Assembly: GCA_044226535.1 (NCBI GenBank)
Contig: JBGAGT010000008.1
Location: forward strand, 124,001 to 188,000
DNA from: VBCG01 sp044226535
GTDB lineage: Bacteria; Pseudomonadota; Gammaproteobacteria; Burkholderiales; Casimicrobiaceae
Direction: 5' to 3'
DNA: 64,000 bases
Part shown: positions 1 through 11,659 of the stretch, one piece after another
Position numbering within the stretch: position 1 is the stretch's first letter
Layout of the letters: the number at the start of each line of letters is the position of its first letter
Program-made: the position numbers and the translations under genes
The notes under the pieces: generated by a model
What the model was told of the DNA's origin: nothing
What the model saw: the letters and a program-made list of their open reading frames with translations, nothing else
The model's database searches: none

Positions 1-1
1 G

Positions 2-361
2 ATGACCGAGATCTGGTCGATGGTCATCCCGAAGAACTCGAAGCACAAGGAGCTGGCATGGGATTTCATCCGCACGCTGTCGGCGCCGAAGAACACGCTG
101 CTGATCGCGCTCAACGGCAACGGGCCCGTGCGCCCCTCGGTGTACGGCGACGAGCAGCTCAAGCAGCGCCTTCCGTATACGCAGGAAGAGGCGAAGGCCA
201 TCGCCGCCGCGCTGATCGTGCCCTCCTCGTTCGACGCGTCGCTGCAGGCACTGGCGATCTTCCGCGAGGAATCGCAGGCGGCCGTCATCGGGATCAAGTC
301 ACCCCAGGAGGCGGCGAATTCGATGCAGCGCCGCATCGAGCCGCTGGTCAAGGCGCGCTGA
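2..361 (+). CDS. ABC transporter solute-binding protein, C-terminal fragment
   Basis: The reading frame is open at the left edge, so only the last 119 or so residues are present and the true start lies outside the window. What is visible fits the C-terminal lobe of family 1 extracellular solute-binding proteins of sugar or polyol ABC importers: a VIPKNSKHKELAWDF segment like the family's 'continue to fill the slot' helix, then NGNGPVRPSVY and a helical tail. Such proteins bind substrate in the periplasm and hand it to the membrane permease. It is followed at 70 bp by a GMC oxidoreductase and then an aldehyde dehydrogenase, suggesting uptake plus oxidation of an alcohol or polyol. The family call rests on a fragment and the substrate cannot be read. 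Confidence 0.6.
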   Translation: MTEIWSMVIPKNSKHKELAWDFIRTLSAPKNTLLIALNGNGPVRPSVYGDEQLKQRLPYTQEEAKAIAAALIVPSSFDASLQALAIFREESQAAVIGIKSPQEAANSMQRRIEPLVKAR

Positions 362-431
362 TGGCTGCACCGCGCGCCACGGTGCTGCGTCCGCGTGGTA
401 CCGGCGGAGGCGGCCCGGCCGGCGCGCGGCG

Positions 432-2099
432 ATGAAGCGAGCGGCCTACGACTACGTCGTCGTCGGCGCGGGTTCCGCGGGCTGCGTCGTCGCCAGCCGC
501 CTGAGCGAGGACCCCGGGATCCGCGTGCTGCTGGTCGAGGCGGGGCCGGCCGACCGCAACCCGTGGATCCACGTGCCCGGCGGCCTTTTCAAGCTCATCC
601 ACAACCCCGGGGTCGACTGGTGCTACCAGACCGAACCCGAGCCCGGCCTCGATGGCCGGCGCATGCGCTGGCCCCGCGGCAGGGTATTGGGCGGATCGAG
701 CTCGATCAACGGCATGGTCTACATCCGCGGCCAGCGCGAGGACTTCGACCACTGGGCCTCGCTCGGCAATGCGGGCTGGGCGTACGACGACGTGCTGCCG
801 TACTTCCGTCGCAGCGAGGACCAGCAGCGCGGCGCGGATGACTACCACGGTGTCGCGGGCCCCCTCGCCGTGTCCGATCCACGTTTCCGCCTGCCGATCG
901 TCGACGCGTTCGTGCGCGCCGCGGTCGAGGCCGGGTATCCCCGGCAGGACGATTTCAACGGCGAACGGCAGGAAGGGGCCGGCCACTTCCAGCTCAACGT
1001 ACGCGACGGCCGCCGGTGCAGCGCGGCGCGCGCATTCCTCTCGCCCGCGCGCGGGCGCCCCAATCTCGACGTCGCCACCACGGCACTGGTACACCGCATC
1101 AGCTTCGACCGGCGCAGGGCCACCGGGATCGAATACCTGAAGGGCGACGTGCTCCACCGCGCCAGCGCGCTGCGCGAGGTCGTCGTCTGCGCCGGCGCGA
1201 TCAATACCCCGCAACTGCTGATGCTCTCGGGTGTCGGCGACGGCGACGCGTTGCGCGGGCTCGGCATCGACGTCGTGCAGCACCTGCCCGGCGTCGGCAG
1301 GAACCTGCAGGACCACCTCCAGGCGAAGGCCATCTTCCGCGTGCGCACCCCGATGACGCTCAACGACGAGGCCCGCAGCTTCGCCGGCCGCATGCGCATC
1401 GGCGCGGACTACGTGTTCCGCCGCCGCGGGCCGCTGAGCTTCGGCGCGAGCCTCGCCGGGGCGTTCGTGCGATCCGACCCGTCGCTCGGGCGTCCCGACA
1501 TCCAGTTCCACTTCCAGCCCTTGAGCCTCGACGGGTTCGATCGCCCGCTGCATCCCTTCTCGGCATTCACCCTGTCGGGCTGCCAGCTGCGGCCCACGAG
1601 CCGCGGTAGCCTCGCGCTGCGTTCGAGTGACCCGCGCGCAACGCCGGTCATCCGTGCCAACTATCTCGCCGACCCCGGCGATGCGCGCGCGCTGGTGGCC
1701 GGGCTGCGGATCGCACGGGATATCGCGTCCGCGCCGGCGCTCGCGCGCCACGTCGTCGACGAATGGCAGCCGGGGCCGGAGCTCCGCTCCGACGATGACC
1801 TCCTGCGCTACGTGCGCTCGGTCGCCGCGACGGTATTCCATCCGAGCGGCACCTGCCGCATGGGCCTCGGCCCCGACGCCGTGGTCGACCCTGCGCTGCG
1901 CGTGCACGGCATCGAGGGCTTGCGGGTGGCCGACGCGTCGATCATGCCGACATTGGTGTCGGGCAACACCAATGCGGCTACCATCATGATCGGCGAGCGG
2001 GCAGCGGAGCTGTTGAAAGGCCCGCCCGCCGCGGGCGTGCCGCGCGTGCGGTCCCGGGCCGGGCACGCGCTGGCCGACGAGGCACCCGCGGGCGCGTGA
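432..2099 (+). CDS. GMC family FAD-dependent oxidoreductase (choline/alcohol dehydrogenase type)
   Basis: A 555-residue glucose-methanol-choline family flavoenzyme that oxidises a primary alcohol to an aldehyde. The FAD-binding GAGSAG lies at residues 12-17 just after the start. The first GMC signature (GRVLGGSSSINGMVYIRG) is near residue 90, and the second lies in the AGAINTPQLLMLSGVG region. The C-terminal catalytic stretch FHPSGTCRMG carries the active-site His, followed by NTNAATIMIGERAAELL. Length is normal for choline dehydrogenase-like members. The ATG at 432 places the dinucleotide-binding fold at the usual distance. The aldehyde dehydrogenase downstream would take its product onward. 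The last ~30 residues are Arg/Ala/Gly-rich and the end of the gene is duplicated in the DNA just beyond the stop. The substrate is not determined. Confidence 0.9.
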   Translation: MKRAAYDYVVVGAGSAGCVVASRLSEDPGIRVLLVEAGPADRNPWIHVPGGLFKLIHNPGVDWCYQTEPEPGLDGRRMRWPRGRVLGGSSSINGMVYIRGQREDFDHWASLGNAGWAYDDVLPYFRRSEDQQRGADDYHGVAGPLAVSDPRFRLPIVDAFVRAAVEAGYPRQDDFNGERQEGAGHFQLNVRDGRRCSAARAFLSPARGRPNLDVATTALVHRISFDRRRATGIEYLKGDVLHRASALREVVVCAGAINTPQLLMLSGVGDGDALRGLGIDVVQHLPGVGRNLQDHLQAKAIFRVRTPMTLNDEARSFAGRMRIGADYVFRRRGPLSFGASLAGAFVRSDPSLGRPDIQFHFQPLSLDGFDRPLHPFSAFTLSGCQLRPTSRGSLALRSSDPRATPVIRANYLADPGDARALVAGLRIARDIASAPALARHVVDEWQPGPELRSDDDLLRYVRSVAATVFHPSGTCRMGLGPDAVVDPALRVHGIEGLRVADASIMPTLVSGNTNAATIMIGERAAELLKGPPAAGVPRVRSRAGHALADEAPAGA

Positions 2100-2133
2100 C
2101 CACAACCGCGGGCGACACCCGCGGGCGCGTGAC
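2084..2133. repeat. 17-bp direct repeat spanning a stop codon
   Basis: The 17-mer ACCCGCGGGCGCGTGAC occurs at 2084-2100, where it contains the oxidoreductase stop, and again at 2117-2133, a 33-bp period. A shorter related copy (ACCGCGGGCGAC) lies between them. It looks like a small local duplication at the 3' end of the gene. Confidence 0.85.
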
Positions 2134-2177
2134 GCCCGGCCGGGGCACTGGACGATCGATTGCGAAGGGTGGAATCC

Positions 2178-3620
2178 ATGGCTGAGCCGAGTTATTGCGC
2201 GCTTGCGCTTTTCATCGACGGGCGCACCGTCGAGGGTGGCGGCCGCGTCGAGCAGCCGGTGCGCAATCCCGCCACCGGCCAGGTGATCGGCGCGCTGCCG
2301 CACGCCCGGCCCGCCGACCTCGACGAGGCGCTCGCCGCGGCGGAGCGCGCGTTCGCGCGCTGGAAGCGCACGTCGCCCCTCGAGCGCTCGCGCATCCTGC
2401 GCCGCGTCGCCGAGCTGGCGCGCGAGCGCGCCGATGCGATCGCGCGCAACATCACCCTCGACCAGGGCAAGCCCTTCGCCGAGGCGCGCGCCGAGGTCGT
2501 CAACTGCGCGGACCACGCCGACTGGCACGCCGAGGAATGCCGGCGCATCTACGGGCGCGTCGTCCCGGCGCGCGCCGAAGGCGTGCGACAGACCGTGTGG
2601 CGCGAGCCGGTGGGTGTCGTCGCGGCGTTCACGCCCTGGAACTTCCCCTTCAACCAGGCGATCCGCAAGATCTGCGCGGCGCTGGGCGCCGGCTGCACGG
2701 TCGTCATCAAGGGGCCCGAGGACGCGCCGAGCGCGGTGTGCGCCATCGCATCCCTTTTCGCCGACGCCGGCCTTCCACCGGGTTGCCTCAACGTCGTCTG
2801 GGGCGTCCCGCAGGAGGTCTCGCAGCACCTCGTCGCATCGCCGATCGTGCGCAAGATCTCGTTCACCGGCTCGGTGCCGGTCGGCCGCGAGCTCGCCGCG
2901 CTCGCGGGGCGCCACCTCAAGCGCTCGACGATGGAGCTCGGCGGCCATTCGCCGGTGATCGTGTTCGACGACGCCGACGTCGACCGCGCCGCCGACCTGT
3001 GCGTGGCGTTCAAGTACCGCAACGCAGGGCAGGTCTGCGTCGCGCCCAACCGCTTCTTCGTGCAGCAGGGCGCCTACGCGCGCTTTCTCGAGCGCTTCCT
3101 CGCCAAGGCGCGCGCGATCAAGGTCGGTGACGGCCTCGACACCACGACCACCATGGGACCGCTGGCCCACGAGCGGCGCCTCGCCGCGGTGGAGTCGATG
3201 GTCGCCGATGCGCGCGCGGCCGGCGCGAGCGTCGACCTCGGCGGCGAGCGTTTGCCGGGCCCGGGCTTCTTCTACGCGCCGACGGTGCTGACCGGCGTCA
3301 GCGACGAGGCGGCGGTGATGAACGTCGAGCCGTTCGGCCCGATCGCGCCGATCAGCGTGTTCGAGACCTTCGACGAGGTCGTCGCACGCGCCAATCGGCT
3401 CCCCTACGGGCTTGCCGCGTACGCGTTCACGCGCTCGGCGCACCTCTCGCAGGCGGTGGCGGCGGCCCTCGAGGCCGGCAACGTCGGCATCAACCACTGG
3501 GGAATCGCCCTCTCCGAACTGCCGTTCGGGGGGGTCAAGGACAGCGGCTGGGGCAGCGAGGGCGGCCAGGAGACGTTCGACGCCTACCTCACCACCAAGC
3601 TCGTCAGCGAACTCCACTGA
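2178..3620 (+). CDS. NAD(P)-dependent aldehyde dehydrogenase
   Basis: A 480-residue aldehyde dehydrogenase that oxidises an aldehyde to the acid. The ATG at 2178 is preferred over an in-frame TTG at 2160 because AGGGTGG sits just upstream. Landmarks in order: the FTPWNFPFNQ motif, FTGSVPVGRELA at the cofactor-binding fold, the general base Glu in MELGGHSPVIVFDDAD, and the catalytic Cys in NAGQVCVAPNRFF. These match the succinate-semialdehyde/glycolaldehyde branch. One oddity is KGPEDAPSA where most relatives have K-P-A/S-E. The position after the GMC oxidoreductase suggests sequential alcohol-to-acid oxidation. The physiological aldehyde cannot be told from sequence. Confidence 0.92.
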   Translation: MAEPSYCALALFIDGRTVEGGGRVEQPVRNPATGQVIGALPHARPADLDEALAAAERAFARWKRTSPLERSRILRRVAELARERADAIARNITLDQGKPFAEARAEVVNCADHADWHAEECRRIYGRVVPARAEGVRQTVWREPVGVVAAFTPWNFPFNQAIRKICAALGAGCTVVIKGPEDAPSAVCAIASLFADAGLPPGCLNVVWGVPQEVSQHLVASPIVRKISFTGSVPVGRELAALAGRHLKRSTMELGGHSPVIVFDDADVDRAADLCVAFKYRNAGQVCVAPNRFFVQQGAYARFLERFLAKARAIKVGDGLDTTTTMGPLAHERRLAAVESMVADARAAGASVDLGGERLPGPGFFYAPTVLTGVSDEAAVMNVEPFGPIAPISVFETFDEVVARANRLPYGLAAYAFTRSAHLSQAVAAALEAGNVGINHWGIALSELPFGGVKDSGWGSEGGQETFDAYLTTKLVSELH

Positions 3621-3806
3621 CGCTGCCGTCCCGGCCCGCGTCCGCGTTCGCGCACGGGCCGCCCGCGCGGACGCGGAGCCGCGCGCCGGGGCCCGTCGCG
3701 CGTTCCTCGCGTAGACTCGGACCCTGAGCGGGTGCGGCCCGCCCGCCGCCACCCGCGGCCGGGGCCGCGCCCGCCTTGCAAGGACCAGACCGGAACCCAT
3801 GCGTCG

Positions 3807-6727
<2,921 letters not shown>

Positions 6728-6728
<1 letters not shown>

Positions 6729-7093
6729 TGGAGCTCATCGTCGCCCTGGCGATCGGCGCGCTCACCGCCTCGGGGGTGTGGCTGCTGCTGCGGCCGCGGA
6801 CCTTCCAGGTGATCATGGGGCTGTCGCTGATCGCCTATGCCGTCAACCTGTTCATCTTCAGCATCGGCAGCCTGTCCATCGGCGACGAGCCGATCGTCAA
6901 GCCGGGGCTTCCCACCGACCTCGCGCACTACACCGATCCCATTCCCCAGGCGCTGGTGCTGACGGCCATCGTCATCAGCTTCGCCATGACGGCGCTGTTC
7001 CTGGTGGTGCTGATGGCCTCGCGCGGCCTGACGGGGAGCGACCACGTCGACGGCGAGGAAGACCCCGACGACGCCCCGGAGGAGCCGCGGTGA
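6728..7093 (+). CDS. mrpC: Mrp antiporter subunit C
   Basis: A 121-residue membrane protein with three predicted helices, related to NuoK. The FQVIMGLSLIAYAVNLFIFS helix and the following DPIPQALVLTAIVISFA segment are the two most conserved stretches of MrpC. The C-terminus is acidic (DGEEDPDDAPEEP), an extension on the cytoplasmic side. Its ATG overlaps the MrpA stop by one base, so translation is probably coupled. It is part of the antiporter complex with MrpA and MrpD and has no separate function. Confidence 0.93.
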
Positions 7094-7154
7094 GCGCGCG
7101 GGGCCGCCCCGGGCACGGACGGTTCGCGCGGCGCGCAGCGCGGAGGGCCCTCCG

Positions 7155-8822
7155 GTGAGCGCCTGGATCGAGGCCGCGATGCCGCACCTCGTGGTGATCC
7201 CCATCGTGCTGCCCTTGTGCGTGGCCGCGCTGCTCCTGCTCGTGCCGGAAACGCGGCGCAGCCTCAAGGGGGTGGCGAGCGTCGCCGCCTGCCTCGCCAA
7301 CCTCGGCGTCGCGCTCGCGCTGCTGCAGTGGTCGACCTCGCACGTGGGCACCGCGACGGTCGCCGTGTACCTGCCCTCGAACTGGCCGGCGCCCTTCGGC
7401 ATCGCCCTCGCCGCCGACCGGCTGGCGGCGCTGATGCTGGCGCTCACCGCCGTGGTCGCGGTCGCGGCCTCGACCTTCGCCACCGGGCGCTGGCAGCATG
7501 TCGGGGTCCACTTCCACTCGCTGCTGCAGCTCCAGCTGATGGGGGTCAACGGCGCCTTCCTCACCGCCGATCTCTTCAACCTGTTCGTGTTCTTCGAGGT
7601 GATGCTCGCCGCCTCCTACGGCCTGCTGCTGCACGGCTCGGGGCGCGCGCGCGTCGGGGCGGGCCTCAAGTACATCGCCATCAACCTGCTGGCCTCGTCG
7701 CTGTTCCTGATCGGCGTCGCGGTGATCTACGGCATCGCCGGCACGCTGAGCTACCCCGACATCGCGCGCCGCCTCGCCGACGTGGCCGCGGCCGACCGCG
7801 GGCTGCTGCACGCCGGCGCGGCGATCCTCGGCATTGCGCTGCTCGCCAAGGCGGCGATGTGGCCGGTGAACTTCTGGCTGGTGCCCGCCTACGGGTCGGC
7901 GGGCGCGCCCGTCGCCGCGATGTTCGTGATCCTCACCAAGGTCGGCGTGTACGCCGTGCTGCGCCTGTGGTCGCTGTTCGCAGCGGGCGAATCCTCGCCG
8001 GCGTGGTTCGGCGCCGACGCCCTGATCGTCGGCGGGCTCGCCACGCTGGCCTTCGGCGCCATCGGGCTGCTCTCCGCGCGCACGCTGCGACGCGCCGCGT
8101 CGTTCGGCATCGTGTTGTCCTCGGGCACGCTGATCGCGGCCATCGGCATCGGCGGCGAGGCGCTGGTCGGTGCCGCGCTGTACTACCTCGTCGGCTCGAC
8201 GCTGGCCGCGGCAATGCTGTTCCTGATCGCCGAGCTCGTCGACCGCGCGCGCGAGTCCGAGGTGACCGAGGCCTACGACGTGGAGGCCGACCATTTGCCC
8301 TTCTACCTCGCCGCCCAGCCGGGCGGGCGCCTGCATCCGGGCGAGGGCGTGGTGCCGATCGGCGAGGCGATCCCGGCGGCGCTCGCCTTCCTCGGCACGG
8401 CCTTCATCGCCGCGGCGCTGCTGGTGGCGGGACTGCCGCCGCTGTCGGGCTTCCTCGCCAAGTTCGCGATGCTCTCCGCGCTGCTCGAGGGCGGCCGCGG
8501 GCCGCTCGTCTCGTCGCTGCAGCTCTCGCCCTCGCGCACCGCGCTGTTCGTGCTGACCATCGCCGCGGGCTTGGCCGCGATGATCGCGTTCTCGCGCGCG
8601 GGCATCCGCTATTTCTGGGCGCCGCAGGGGCGCGCCGCACCCCGGCTGCGCGTGGTCGAATGCCTGCCGATCGCGGCGTTGATGCTCGCCTGCGCGGCGC
8701 TGGTCGTGGGTGCCGGGGCCGTCCTGGACTTCACCCGCCAGGCCGCGGCCGGCGCCACCGGGCCGGGCCTTTACAGCCAGAGCGTGCTGGAGACGCCCGC
8801 CCGTCCGAGGAGGCAGCCATGA
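7155..8822 (+). CDS. mrpD: Mrp antiporter subunit D
   Basis: A 555-residue NuoN/NuoM-like proton-translocating subunit with about 14 helices. The motifs TADLFNLFVFFEVMLAASYGL and AKAAMWPVNFWLVPAYGSAGAPVAA include the buried Glu and Lys positions used in proton transfer. The start is a GTG at 7155, 61 bp after MrpC, in a stretch very rich in GC. No better ATG lies upstream, and the first residues (SAWIEAAMPHLVVIPIVLP) match the family. It is slightly longer than usual because of an insertion of about 30 residues around 375-405 (VEADHLPFYLAAQPGGRLHP). It stops shortly before MrpE. Confidence 0.93.
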   Translation: MSAWIEAAMPHLVVIPIVLPLCVAALLLLVPETRRSLKGVASVAACLANLGVALALLQWSTSHVGTATVAVYLPSNWPAPFGIALAADRLAALMLALTAVVAVAASTFATGRWQHVGVHFHSLLQLQLMGVNGAFLTADLFNLFVFFEVMLAASYGLLLHGSGRARVGAGLKYIAINLLASSLFLIGVAVIYGIAGTLSYPDIARRLADVAAADRGLLHAGAAILGIALLAKAAMWPVNFWLVPAYGSAGAPVAAMFVILTKVGVYAVLRLWSLFAAGESSPAWFGADALIVGGLATLAFGAIGLLSARTLRRAASFGIVLSSGTLIAAIGIGGEALVGAALYYLVGSTLAAAMLFLIAELVDRARESEVTEAYDVEADHLPFYLAAQPGGRLHPGEGVVPIGEAIPAALAFLGTAFIAAALLVAGLPPLSGFLAKFAMLSALLEGGRGPLVSSLQLSPSRTALFVLTIAAGLAAMIAFSRAGIRYFWAPQGRAAPRLRVVECLPIAALMLACAALVVGAGAVLDFTRQAAAGATGPGLYSQSVLETPARPRRQP

Positions 8823-8874
8823 GCGCCACAGGCCATCCCGAGCGCGAACGGGGTGCTACGCGGCGGGCAGTCAC

Positions 8875-9387
8875 ATGAGCCGCCGCCGCACGCGCACGCC
8901 ACGTCGGCTGCTGCCCGCACCCCTCCTGTCGGCGGCACTGTTCGTGCTGTGGATGCTGCTGGTCCCGGCCTTGGACGCCGCCAACCTCGCGCTGGCGGCG
9001 CTGCTGGCGTTCGGCGTGCCGGTGCTGTGCGCGCCGCTGCGCCCGCTGCCCCTGCGCATGAAGCGCCCGCTGACCGTGCTGCGCCTCGTCGGGGTCGTCG
9101 GCTACGACGTGCTGCTGTCGAACGTCGAGGTGGCCTGGGGGGTGCTGCGCCTCGGCAACCGGCGGCTGCGCCCGGCGTTCGTGACCATCCCGCTCGACAT
9201 ACGCGAGCCGCATGCGCTCGCGGCGCTGGCGACGATCACCACGGTGGTCCCGGGCACCGTGTGGTGCGAGCTCGCAGGTGACTGCAGCGCGATGCGGCTG
9301 CACGTGTTCGACCTCCCCGACGAGGCCGCGTTCGTGGCGTGGTTCAAGGCGCGCTACGAGCAACCCCTGAAGGAGATCTTCGAATGA
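8875..9387 (+). CDS. mrpE: Mrp antiporter subunit E
   Basis: A 170-residue subunit with two N-terminal helices after a basic leader (SRRRTRTPRR) and a cytosolic C-terminal domain, as in MrpE/MnhE. FVTIPLDIREPHALAALATITTVVPGTV is the conserved core, split by the Thr-rich loop that defines the family. The ATG at 8875 is chosen because the residues before it have no membrane character and overlap the end of mrpD in another frame. The last four bases overlap mrpF (ATGA). MrpE is needed for complex assembly in studied systems. That is family knowledge, not something the sequence shows. Confidence 0.9.
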   Translation: MSRRRTRTPRRLLPAPLLSAALFVLWMLLVPALDAANLALAALLAFGVPVLCAPLRPLPLRMKRPLTVLRLVGVVGYDVLLSNVEVAWGVLRLGNRRLRPAFVTIPLDIREPHALAALATITTVVPGTVWCELAGDCSAMRLHVFDLPDEAAFVAWFKARYEQPLKEIFE

Positions 9388-9662
9388 GCAACGTCCTGTC
9401 GTGGGCGGTCGAGGCCGCGCTGCTCCTGTACGCGGCGTCGATGGCGCTCGCGCTCTGGCGGCTGTTGCGCGGCCCCACGGCCCAGGACCGCGTGCTCGCG
9501 CTCGACTTCATCACCGTCAACGGCATGCTGGCGATGCTGGTGCTGGGCATCCGCCATGCGAGCCCCGTGTACTTCGTCGCCGCGCTGCTGCTCGCGCTGT
9601 TCGGCTTCGTCGCGTCGGCGGCGCTCGCCAAGTTCCTGCTGCGCGGCGAGGTGATCGAATGA
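9384..9662 (+). CDS. mrpF: Mrp antiporter subunit F
   Basis: A 92-residue, three-helix membrane protein. LWRLLRGPTAQDRVLALDFI is the diagnostic MrpF stretch between helices 1 and 2, with a conserved Arg and Asp. The start is fixed by AAGGAGATCTTCGA directly before the ATG and by the four-base overlap with MrpE. Its own stop overlaps MrpG by four bases, so E, F and G are translationally linked. MrpF is related to bile-acid/sodium exporter components of Bacillus. Here its role is inferred as part of the antiporter. Confidence 0.93.
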   Translation: MSNVLSWAVEAALLLYAASMALALWRLLRGPTAQDRVLALDFITVNGMLAMLVLGIRHASPVYFVAALLLALFGFVASAALAKFLLRGEVIE

Positions 9663-10015
9663 CGGCGCTGGTCGAGGGCATCGTCGCGCTGCTGGTCGTG
9701 GCAAGCGGCCTCGCCGCGCTGGTCGCCGCGATCGGGCTCGTGCGCCTGCGCAACTTCTTCATGCGCATGCATCCCCCCGCGCTGGCGAGCACGCTCGCGA
9801 CCTGGCTGGCCGCACTGGCGAGCATCGTGTGGTTCACGGCGGGCGATGGCCGCCTCGTGCTCTATCCGTGGATCGTCGTGGTGCTGATGTCGATCACCGC
9901 ACCGGTGACGACCACGCTGCTCGCACGTGCCGCGTTGCTGCGGCGACGCGTCACGGGCGGCGACGACGTCCCCCCGCCGCTCCCGGCCGCCGGCACGCCG
10001 CCCGCCGCGCCTTAG
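9659..10015 (+). CDS. mrpG: Mrp antiporter subunit G
   Basis: A 118-residue last subunit of the operon with three helices. IGLVRLRNFFMRMHPPALAST is the characteristic MrpG segment (family consensus has MR-hydrophobic-HA), followed by two hydrophobic helices. The C-terminus is a Pro-rich tail (PPPLPAAGTPPAAP). It starts with an ATG overlapping the MrpF stop. Its 3' end overlaps the convergent pirin gene by four bases, leaving no room for an intergenic terminator, so transcripts from the two strands would overlap. Confidence 0.92.
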   Translation: MTALVEGIVALLVVASGLAALVAAIGLVRLRNFFMRMHPPALASTLATWLAALASIVWFTAGDGRLVLYPWIVVVLMSITAPVTTTLLARAALLRRRVTGGDDVPPPLPAAGTPPAAP

Positions 10016-10905
10016 CGTTCCGGCAGCGGGATGAACTCGTGCTCGCCGGGCACCGCGGCGAAACGGCCCGCCCGCCAGTCGTCCTTCGCGGCCTCGATGC
10101 GCTCGCGCGAGCTCGACACGAAGTTCCACCACACGAAGCGCGGGCCGTCGAGCGGCTCCCCGCCCAGCAGCATCACCCGCGCGGCGCTCGCGGCGCGCAG
10201 CACCACGTCCGCACCCGGGCGCAGCACGACCAGGCGCCCCGCCTCGTGGCGGCCCTCCTCGCCCTCGACCTCGATCGTCCCTTCGACGATGTAGAAGCCG
10301 CGTTCCTCGTGCGTGGCGTCGAACGGGAGGCGCGCACCCTCGTCGAGCCGGGCTTCGACGTAGAACATCGGCGATGCGACCGCGGCGGGCGAGCGCGCCC
10401 CGGCCCATTCGCCCGCCACCACGCGAAGCCTTGCGCCGGCCGCGTCGAGCACGGGCAAGCTGCCCTCGGCGTGGTGGGCGAACGTGGGCTCGCCTTCCTC
10501 GCACGCACGCGGCAACGCCACCCAGGCCTGCAGGCCTTCGAGGCGCGCGCCGCCGGCCCGCAGCTCCCCGGGCGTGCGCTCGGAGTGCACGATGCCGCGT
10601 CCCGCGGACATCCAGTTGAGGGCGCCCGGCTGGATGGGCTGCACCGAGCCCAGGCTGTCGCGGTGCAGGATCTCGCCCTGCATCAGGTAGGTGACCGTCG
10701 CGAGCCCGATATGCGGGTGCGGCCGCACGTCCATGCCCTTGCCGGGCGGCAGGCGCATGGGCCCGAACGCGTCGAGGAACACGAAGGGACCCAGCGTGCG
10801 GCGAGACGCCGAGGGCAGCGCGCGGCGGACCTCGAAGTCACCGAGGTCGCTCGTGCGCGGCACCACGACCGCCTCGACACGCGCACCGCCGGGCGACTGC
10901 ATCAT
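10012..10905 (-). CDS. Pirin-like bicupin protein
   Basis: A 297-residue pirin family protein. The N-terminal cupin holds the metal-binding set: RPHPHIGLATVTYL supplies two His, and NWMSAGRGIVHSE supplies a further His and Glu. The C-terminal half is a second cupin (FYIVEGTIEVEG, RLVVLRPGADVVLRA). Bacterial pirins include quercetin dioxygenases and regulators of central metabolism such as pyruvate dehydrogenase. The exact role here is unknown. Two adjacent ATGs (10905 and 10902) are equally usable. It is transcribed toward the mrp operon and starts about 60 bp beyond the end of the Dps gene. All metal ligands appear intact. Confidence 0.9.
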   Translation of the reverse strand: MMQSPGGARVEAVVVPRTSDLGDFEVRRALPSASRRTLGPFVFLDAFGPMRLPPGKGMDVRPHPHIGLATVTYLMQGEILHRDSLGSVQPIQPGALNWMSAGRGIVHSERTPGELRAGGARLEGLQAWVALPRACEEGEPTFAHHAEGSLPVLDAAGARLRVVAGEWAGARSPAAVASPMFYVEARLDEGARLPFDATHEERGFYIVEGTIEVEGEEGRHEAGRLVVLRPGADVVLRAASAARVMLLGGEPLDGPRFVWWNFVSSSRERIEAAKDDWRAGRFAAVPGEHEFIPLPER

Positions 10906-10969
10906 GCCGCCGCCCGCCTGTACCGCACCGCCGCCCGTCCTGCGCCCGGCGTGGCCGCCAGGGTACCGG

Positions 10970-11524
10970 TCACGCGCTCTTGCGCGTCGCCTCGAACAGG
11001 AACCAGGTGCGACGCTCCGACTCGTCGATCCAGTTCTCGATCAGGCTCGCCGTGGCGATGTCCTCGGCTTCGTCGCAGACCCCGTGCGCCGCGCGCAGCC
11101 GCGCGGTGAAGCCCTGCGAGTCGTCGCAGAGCTCGGCGAGCATGCCGATCGGGTCGACGTAGTCGGCGTCGTTGTCGAGCACGCGCGACAGCCGCGAGAT
11201 GTGGCCGATGGAATGGATGGTGGTGGCCCCGAGCTTGCGCACGCGCTCGGCGATCACGTCGGTCATGGCGTAGATCTCGGTCGCCTGCTCGTCGAGCAGC
11301 AGGTGGAAATCGCGGAAATGCGGCCCGCTCATGTGCCAGTGGAAATTCTTGGTCTTGACGTACAGCGCGAAGGTGTCGGCCAGGATGCCGTTCATGGCGG
11401 CAGCCACGTTCTTCACGGCCCCCTTGTCGAGGTCGGTGCGCGTGCGCAGCGGCGCCTTGCGCACTTCCTTGAGGGCGGCGACCTTCTTCGACGAATCGGC
11501 GGCTTTGTTCGACGGTTTCTTCAT
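10970..11524 (-). CDS. dps: Dps-like DNA-protection ferritin
   Basis: A 184-residue Dps/miniferritin that stores iron and shields DNA from peroxide. The di-iron ferroxidase residues are visible at the dimer interface: FHWHMSGPHFRDFHLLLDEQ gives the first His pair and the following Asp and Glu. A Lys-rich N-terminus (KKPSNKAADSSKKVAALKEVRK) suits DNA binding. The start is set by AAAGGACCTCCC before the ATG at 11524. A longer in-frame reading to 11647 has no ribosome site and adds an Arg-rich stretch unlike the family. Its place among antiporter genes suggests a general stress role, which is inference. Confidence 0.92.
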   Translation of the reverse strand: MKKPSNKAADSSKKVAALKEVRKAPLRTRTDLDKGAVKNVAAAMNGILADTFALYVKTKNFHWHMSGPHFRDFHLLLDEQATEIYAMTDVIAERVRKLGATTIHSIGHISRLSRVLDNDADYVDPIGMLAELCDDSQGFTARLRAAHGVCDEAEDIATASLIENWIDESERRTWFLFEATRKSA

Positions 11525-11659
11525 GGGAGGTCCTTTCGCGGGGATTCGATGCGGGCTGCGGCGCGTCGCGGGCACGGGGCTCCCCGCGCGCCGGGTTCGA
11601 TGCCACTGCCACGATTGGAACATGGGGCCGCCGCGCTGGCAACGCAACGGGGCCGCGGG

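Noticed and set aside
8819..8878. 19-codon ORF between mrpD and mrpE
   Set aside because: It overlaps both genes, has no hydrophobic segment and no ribosome site. The space is better explained as spacer.
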